10,605 nucleotides of DNA from JAJZMF01 sp035702845 (lineage in GTDB: Bacteria > Actinomycetota > Acidimicrobiia > Acidimicrobiales > Palsa-688), in assembly GCA_035702845.1 (NCBI GenBank), contig DASSZK010000187.1, forward strand, positions 1 through 10,605. The letters run 5' to 3'. The notes under the pieces were generated by a model. It had not been told where the DNA came from, searched no databases, and worked only from the letters and a program-made list of their open reading frames with translations. The translations under genes were made by a program, and so were the position numbers. Positions 7,404 to 10,605 of this stretch are shown here, one piece after another; the stretch's first letter is position 1, and the number at the start of each line of letters is the position of its first letter.

Positions 7404-9421
7404 TTCACGACGACCACACTGTGGCTGGGCAAAGCCGCTCGGCGCGGCGTGCCCGGGTCGGCGCCTGGGTTAGGGGGAGGCTGGGGGGCGGACAAGAACA
7501 AGGAGCGTTCATCCAGCCTGACCAGTTCTTTGGCCTGGCCATATCGCCGGCCAGTCCGTAGGTCGCACTCGAAAAGCAATACCTCGTCGATGCGATCGAC
7601 GCCGTCCACTTGTTCCAACAACTGTGCAATCGGCGCGGCGTTGAGGTCGGTGTCCCAGGCCCAGCCGTCTCCTTGGGGACCGCCGGTCAGGGGATTGACC
7701 CAGTCGTACAACAGAGCGAGTGCGTCCGAACGGATGCGTGCTACGACGTCGTCATTAGCCGTGGGCACGGCGCGCAGATGGGCCGCTACGGTCACACCTT
7801 GGTAGAAGGGAGCCCCGATGGAGACGGAGACACCGAGGAGGCGGCGCGGTTCGAGATGAGTTGTGATCTTTTGCACCAGGCCGTCCGACAGGGCATAGTC
7901 ATCGATGCTTTGATCGTGAGGGGACCGCCTCACCCTCGGTATGACCAATAGGCGGACAGGCCCGCCAGGGGTGGTCGGCGGCAAGCAGCGCACCCTGGCA
8001 ACCTCAGGGGAGGCTTCTAATGCAAGGCGTTCGTAGTCGTGTGCAGTGACGGCCCGTTCCCCCGTGCGTAAGCTGAACGGAGCCCGCTTTTTGGCTTCGT
8101 TTATTGTCTCTGCGTCGGCACCGCCGCTGGCCGGCAACAGGTTTATGACCCGGTCCACAAAGGCGACTGTGCTGCGCATCGCTGAGAGAGTGCCTGCCGG
8201 GACGTTGGCGCGAGCCCCTCCGCCGTGGCGGTAGGCCGACATGATCACCTCCGCTCCTGCTACCGGGACAGCGCCATGCTGGCGCCATGTGCCGTCGGGG
8301 TACCGTACGCGGGGCCCGAAACGGACCGTACCGGTGCTGCTCTCCAGCACATAATGAGGATCTTGTGGGCCGGACTTCGAGAAGTCCTCGACCTCTTGCC
8401 AGTCTTGGACGAGGTTGCCCACGCTGAGGCGGATGTTCTCGCCGTCTCTGCGAGCCAGTACCGGGCCATTGCGCAAGGCAAAGGACTGGGCAGGCAATCC
8501 GTTGGAGCGGCCGAGCACCTCGGGCCCATAGGAAATCGAGTGCTCTGCGACGACGGTGCCGCCCAATGCGGCCACGTCAATGGAGCGGATCTCCGGCGAG
8601 GCCTGGTAGCTCGGCTCACCCGGTGCGGTGCTGGTCATTACCACGCGAAGCCAGAAGGCTCGTGTCCCCCCGAGGGTGAGCGCCTCGTGGCCCAGGGGTA
8701 ACAGCAGTACGACCTCGCCGTCTCTGTTGAGACCGCCCGTGGTGTCTGAGTGCACAGGCACTTCGACCCACGCTTCACCCGACCAAGCTTCCCATGCCAG
8801 CGGCGGCCGTGATGGGTAGATGCCGATGCCCGCCGGGCTCGTTGCGCTCACCTGCAGCGAGAGAGCGGTCCCGGACAATGACTCGGCGAAACCGAGGTAC
8901 AGGGCGTCGCCAGGTGCGGGACGTGGTTGTGTACTGAAGCAGCGTAGAGCCGTGCCGGGGAAACGGAGGTCGTCCCAGGCGTCTGCCAGGGCCGCAGTGC
9001 TCGCCCGCTGGCCCGTCTTGGCGGAAATGAGCTTCGGAGGCGAGACGACGAGTTGCTCGACAGTTTCAAAAACGATAGCGCTAGCTGCGCCGGCAGCCCC
9101 CACCTGAGTCCCGGCTGGCACCGTGACGGGGTTAGGCAACACAGTGGAAAGCCAGAAGGTCAGGTCTGCCCGAGCCGCTGTGGGGGCGAAGGGCTCGATA
9201 CCCATGAGCTCGAGGAACTTGACGTAGAAGCGATCAGGTACCTGGTTGAGGCGGTACAGCATCATTTCGCTCATCCACGCGAAAAGCTCGACGAGCGCCA
9301 CCCCGGGGTCCGAGAGGTTGTGGTTGGTCCATTCCGGGCAGTACTTGGGGATCAGCTTCTTTGTCTCGTCGACGATGTCTTGGAAGTGCCGGTCGTCAAG
9401 GTTGGGCGCCTGCAATGCCAC
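7400..9421 (-). CDS. Baseplate J-like protein (putative baseplate assembly protein, Afp11-like)
   Basis: This 673-residue protein belongs to the 'putative baseplate assembly protein' group of J-like wedge proteins. Its N-terminus carries the family hallmark: FQDIVDETKKLIPKYCPEW (13-31), LSDPGVALVELFAWMSEMM (36-54) and RLNQVPDRFYVKFLELMGI (57-75). The core contains SISYGPEVLGRSNGLPAQ (295-312), GTVRFG (364-369) and the conserved LRTGERAVTAHDYERLALEA (451-470). The C-terminal wedge part (480-625) resembles the gpJ end, and a Pro-rich tail follows (648-660). It should form the main baseplate wedge around the spike with the gp25 and gpI-like proteins. GTG at 9421 is chosen because it directly abuts the gp25 stop and has a good GAGGA Shine-Dalgarno 7 nt upstream. 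No frameshift is seen. The length is in the usual range for single-chain Afp11-type proteins, as far as I can judge. Confidence 0.93.
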   Translation of the reverse strand: MALQAPNLDDRHFQDIVDETKKLIPKYCPEWTNHNLSDPGVALVELFAWMSEMMLYRLNQVPDRFYVKFLELMGIEPFAPTAARADLTFWLSTVLPNPVTVPAGTQVGAAGAASAIVFETVEQLVVSPPKLISAKTGQRASTAALADAWDDLRFPGTALRCFSTQPRPAPGDALYLGFAESLSGTALSLQVSATSPAGIGIYPSRPPLAWEAWSGEAWVEVPVHSDTTGGLNRDGEVVLLLPLGHEALTLGGTRAFWLRVVMTSTAPGEPSYQASPEIRSIDVAALGGTVVAEHSISYGPEVLGRSNGLPAQSFALRNGPVLARRDGENIRLSVGNLVQDWQEVEDFSKSGPQDPHYVLESSTGTVRFGPRVRYPDGTWRQHGAVPVAGAEVIMSAYRHGGGARANVPAGTLSAMRSTVAFVDRVINLLPASGGADAETINEAKKRAPFSLRTGERAVTAHDYERLALEASPEVARVRCLPPTTPGGPVRLLVIPRVRRSPHDQSIDDYALSDGLVQKITTHLEPRRLLGVSVSIGAPFYQGVTVAAHLRAVPTANDDVVARIRSDALALLYDWVNPLTGGPQGDGWAWDTDLNAAPIAQLLEQVDGVDRIDEVLLFECDLRTGRRYGQAKELVRLDERSLFLSAPQPPPNPGADPGTPRRAALPSHSVVVVK

Positions 9422-9886
9422 TTAGCTTTCCTCTCGGGGTATCACGTAGAACGGGTAAACAAGGTTTCGGCGATCGTTTGTCGAGCGCACCCGGTACGAG
9501 ACCGCTATCCGTACCAAGGTCGCATCTCTGTCGTCGGGTGTGCATGTCACGTCCAAGACGTCGACGCGTGGTTCCCACTGGGTGATGGACTCACGGGTGG
9601 CGGCTTCCATCAACCCCAGGGTGTTGAAGTTGACGGGTTCGAAGAGCAGATCCCAGATCTTGCAGCCGAAATGCGGGCGCATCAGGCGCTCACCGGGCGC
9701 CGTCGAGAGGATGACCCGTAACGAGGTGTCGAGCTCCTCAGGGCCTGACGTCAACCGTATATTGCCGTGGCTGTCAACGGACATAGGGAACGCGAAACCG
9801 CGCCCGACAAAGGCGGGCGACGTGGGCGCCAGTCGGGAGGTGCGCTCACCGGGAGCGCTGCCGGGCGGTAGTTGCTGTTGCGACAT
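9422..9886 (-). CDS. gp25 (GPW/gp25) family baseplate wedge protein (Afp9-like)
   Basis: This is a 154-residue lysozyme-like-fold baseplate wedge protein. The first ~28 residues are Pro/Ser-rich and probably flexible. The family pattern then appears: FPMSVDSHGNIRLT (33-46), a run through LRVILSTAPGERLMRPHFG (56-74) containing the signature PGER...P.FG, WDLLFEPVN (78-86), and the helix with EAATRESITQWEPRV (94-108). Beta strands end at VYPFYVIP (143-150). In contractile tails gp25 is a core wedge piece beside the sheath initiator and the J-like protein. ATG at 9886 lies 17 nt after the spike gene. A GAGAGG element overlaps the spike stop but is about 13 nt from the ATG, longer than ideal. TAA at 9422 is followed directly by the GTG of the J-like gene. 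Confidence 0.93.
   Translation of the reverse strand: MSQQQLPPGSAPGERTSRLAPTSPAFVGRGFAFPMSVDSHGNIRLTSGPEELDTSLRVILSTAPGERLMRPHFGCKIWDLLFEPVNFNTLGLMEAATRESITQWEPRVDVLDVTCTPDDRDATLVRIAVSYRVRSTNDRRNLVYPFYVIPREES
9429..9433 (-). promoter_or_regulatory. Shine-Dalgarno site of the J-like gene
   Basis: GAGGA on the minus strand lies 7 nt before the GTG start at 9421. It sits within the last codons of the gp25 gene (Glu-Glu-Ser-stop). This strong site settles the GTG start and links translation of the two genes. Confidence 0.7.
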
Positions 9887-9903
9887 TGTGCTTGCGTGGC
9901 CTC

Positions 9904-10605
9904 TCAGTTGATCTGCACTATGCCACCCTTGAGGGCGGCGGTAGCTTCGCCTTGCAGCTGCAGCATTGCCCCCTTAAGGCTTGCCTGGCTCTGACCCTGC
10001 ATCTGGAGCTCCGAATTAGCAGAAACGTTGATCTGCATGCCGGAGATCTTGACGCTTTGGTCCGCGGAGATAGTGATGTTCGGGGCTTTCAGGGTGATGT
10101 CTCCTTGCTTGGACATACTGATCTCGGTCGAGCCCGACTTGATCGTGACGGGGTTGCCCGAGGGCACTTGGAGAGTGGTGTCCGCTTTCGTGATCTTCAG
10201 CAGGTTGTCCCCGCCGGCGAGCTGCACCAGGACGTACTGCTCGGCGTTGGATTCGCCGTCCGACATCTCGAACACATGCCCTAGGCGCGAGGTCGTGCGC
10301 CGAGCGGCGACCTTGCCGTCTTTGACGGTCCACAGCGGTATTTGGTTCTTGCTCCCGAAGAGGCCGCCCATTACGACCGGCTGGCGCGGGTCCCCATGTT
10401 CAAAGCCAATGAGAACCTCATCGCCGACCTCGGGTATCGAGACGGAGCCGCGGCTATTGCCGCCACCGGGCACGAGGATCCTTGCCCAGTTGCTCTCAGT
10501 GCTCTGGTCGAGGCCCGGGTACCGGACCTTTGCGCGCCCAGCCTTGTTGGGGTCGTTTATGTTCGTTACCTCTCCCACCACCAAGCCGGAATGGTGGGTA
10601 CTGGC
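9904..10605 (-). CDS. VgrG/gp5-like central spike protein (Afp8-like), C-terminal part only
   Basis: Only the last 233 residues are in the window; the frame is open through the right edge, so the gp27-like N-terminal part lies outside. The first ~90 visible residues are the gp5 OB-fold: GEVTNINDPNKAGRAKVRYP (11-30), SNWARILVPGGGNSRG (38-53), PEVGDEVLIGFEHGDPRQPV (58-77) and VMGGLFG (78-84), the classic VgrG/Afp8 signature. After a linker, the rest is a run of short alternating beta strands typical of the trimeric beta-helix needle, ending in 15-residue repeats. The protein would form the central spike that pierces the target envelope. No C-terminal effector domain is fused. An in-frame TTG at 10584 inside the OB-fold's first strand is not a credible start. 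This is the most upstream visible gene of the minus-strand operon. Confidence 0.93.
   Translation of the reverse strand, partial: ASTHHSGLVVGEVTNINDPNKAGRAKVRYPGLDQSTESNWARILVPGGGNSRGSVSIPEVGDEVLIGFEHGDPRQPVVMGGLFGSKNQIPLWTVKDGKVAARRTTSRLGHVFEMSDGESNAEQYVLVQLAGGDNLLKITKADTTLQVPSGNPVTIKSGSTEISMSKQGDITLKAPNITISADQSVKISGMQINVSANSELQMQGQSQASLKGAMLQLQGEATAALKGGIVQIN
9907..10008 (-). repeat. 15-residue beta-helix repeats at the spike tip
   Basis: The C-terminus of the spike repeats with a 15-residue period: LQMQGQSQASLKGAM (visible residues 200-214), LQLQGEATAALKGGI (215-229) and a final VQIN (230-233). Strand-Gly-strand-Lys-Gly units of this kind build the triple-stranded beta-helix of gp5/VgrG needles. 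The repeat runs to the very last residue, so the spike ends as a plain needle. Confidence 0.7.

Noticed and set aside
7389..7951. Plus-strand frames opposite the J-like gene
   Set aside because: They lie antisense to a strongly recognisable baseplate protein and show no family pattern.
10582..10584. TTG as the start of the spike gene
   Set aside because: It falls inside the first strand of the gp5 OB-fold, and the frame continues to the window edge; the gp27-like part must lie outside.
6335..10605. Type VI secretion system instead of eCIS
   Set aside because: Gene content and order match Afp8/9/11/12-type loci and no Tss membrane-complex genes are seen; the final call still depends on flanking sequence.

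Overview
The window looks like chromosomal DNA of a high-GC Gram-positive-type bacterium (Actinomycetota). Evidence is the high GC content, strong third-position G/C, GTG starts, and long Thr-rich protein tails built from runs of Thr broken by Ala-Pro. Such Thr tails are common in Acidimicrobiia-like actinobacteria, so that class is my best but unproven guess. No RNA gene, insertion sequence, CRISPR array or origin is visible.

The right half (about 6335-10605, minus strand, read right to left) is the baseplate end of a phage-tail-like contractile injection system of the extracellular/Afp-PVC type (eCIS). In transcription order it has a VgrG/gp5-like central spike (5' end outside the window), a gp25-family wedge protein, a large baseplate-J-like wedge protein (Afp11-like), a P2 gpI-like protein (Afp12-like), and a small protein with two cytoplasmic zinc ribbons and one C-terminal membrane anchor. 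The last four genes are tightly packed, with junctions of 17 nt, 0 nt, a 4-nt overlap and an 11-nt overlap. They are therefore probably co-transcribed and translationally coupled. The usual PAAR tip gene is absent between gp25 and J, and no fibre, tape-measure or ATPase gene follows. The operon ends at a hairpin.

The left half (1-6198, plus strand, convergent with the operon) is the last 2065 residues of a giant protein. It has a Gly/Asn linker, then a chain of carboxypeptidase-regulatory-like/Ig-like beta domains, one bacterial Ig-like domain and a 77-residue Thr-rich tail that runs to the stop codon. The first ~569 residues contain no cysteine. The rest contains 32 cysteines in 16 successive pairs, which suggests an oxidised, extracytoplasmic protein.

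Working model (inference): the baseplate genes build the injection machine, the tail-anchored zinc-ribbon protein may dock or control it at the inner face of the membrane, and the giant beaded protein may act on the cell surface or as an adhesin/fibre-like partner. Only the baseplate assignments are firm. The link between the giant protein and the injection system rests on adjacency alone.
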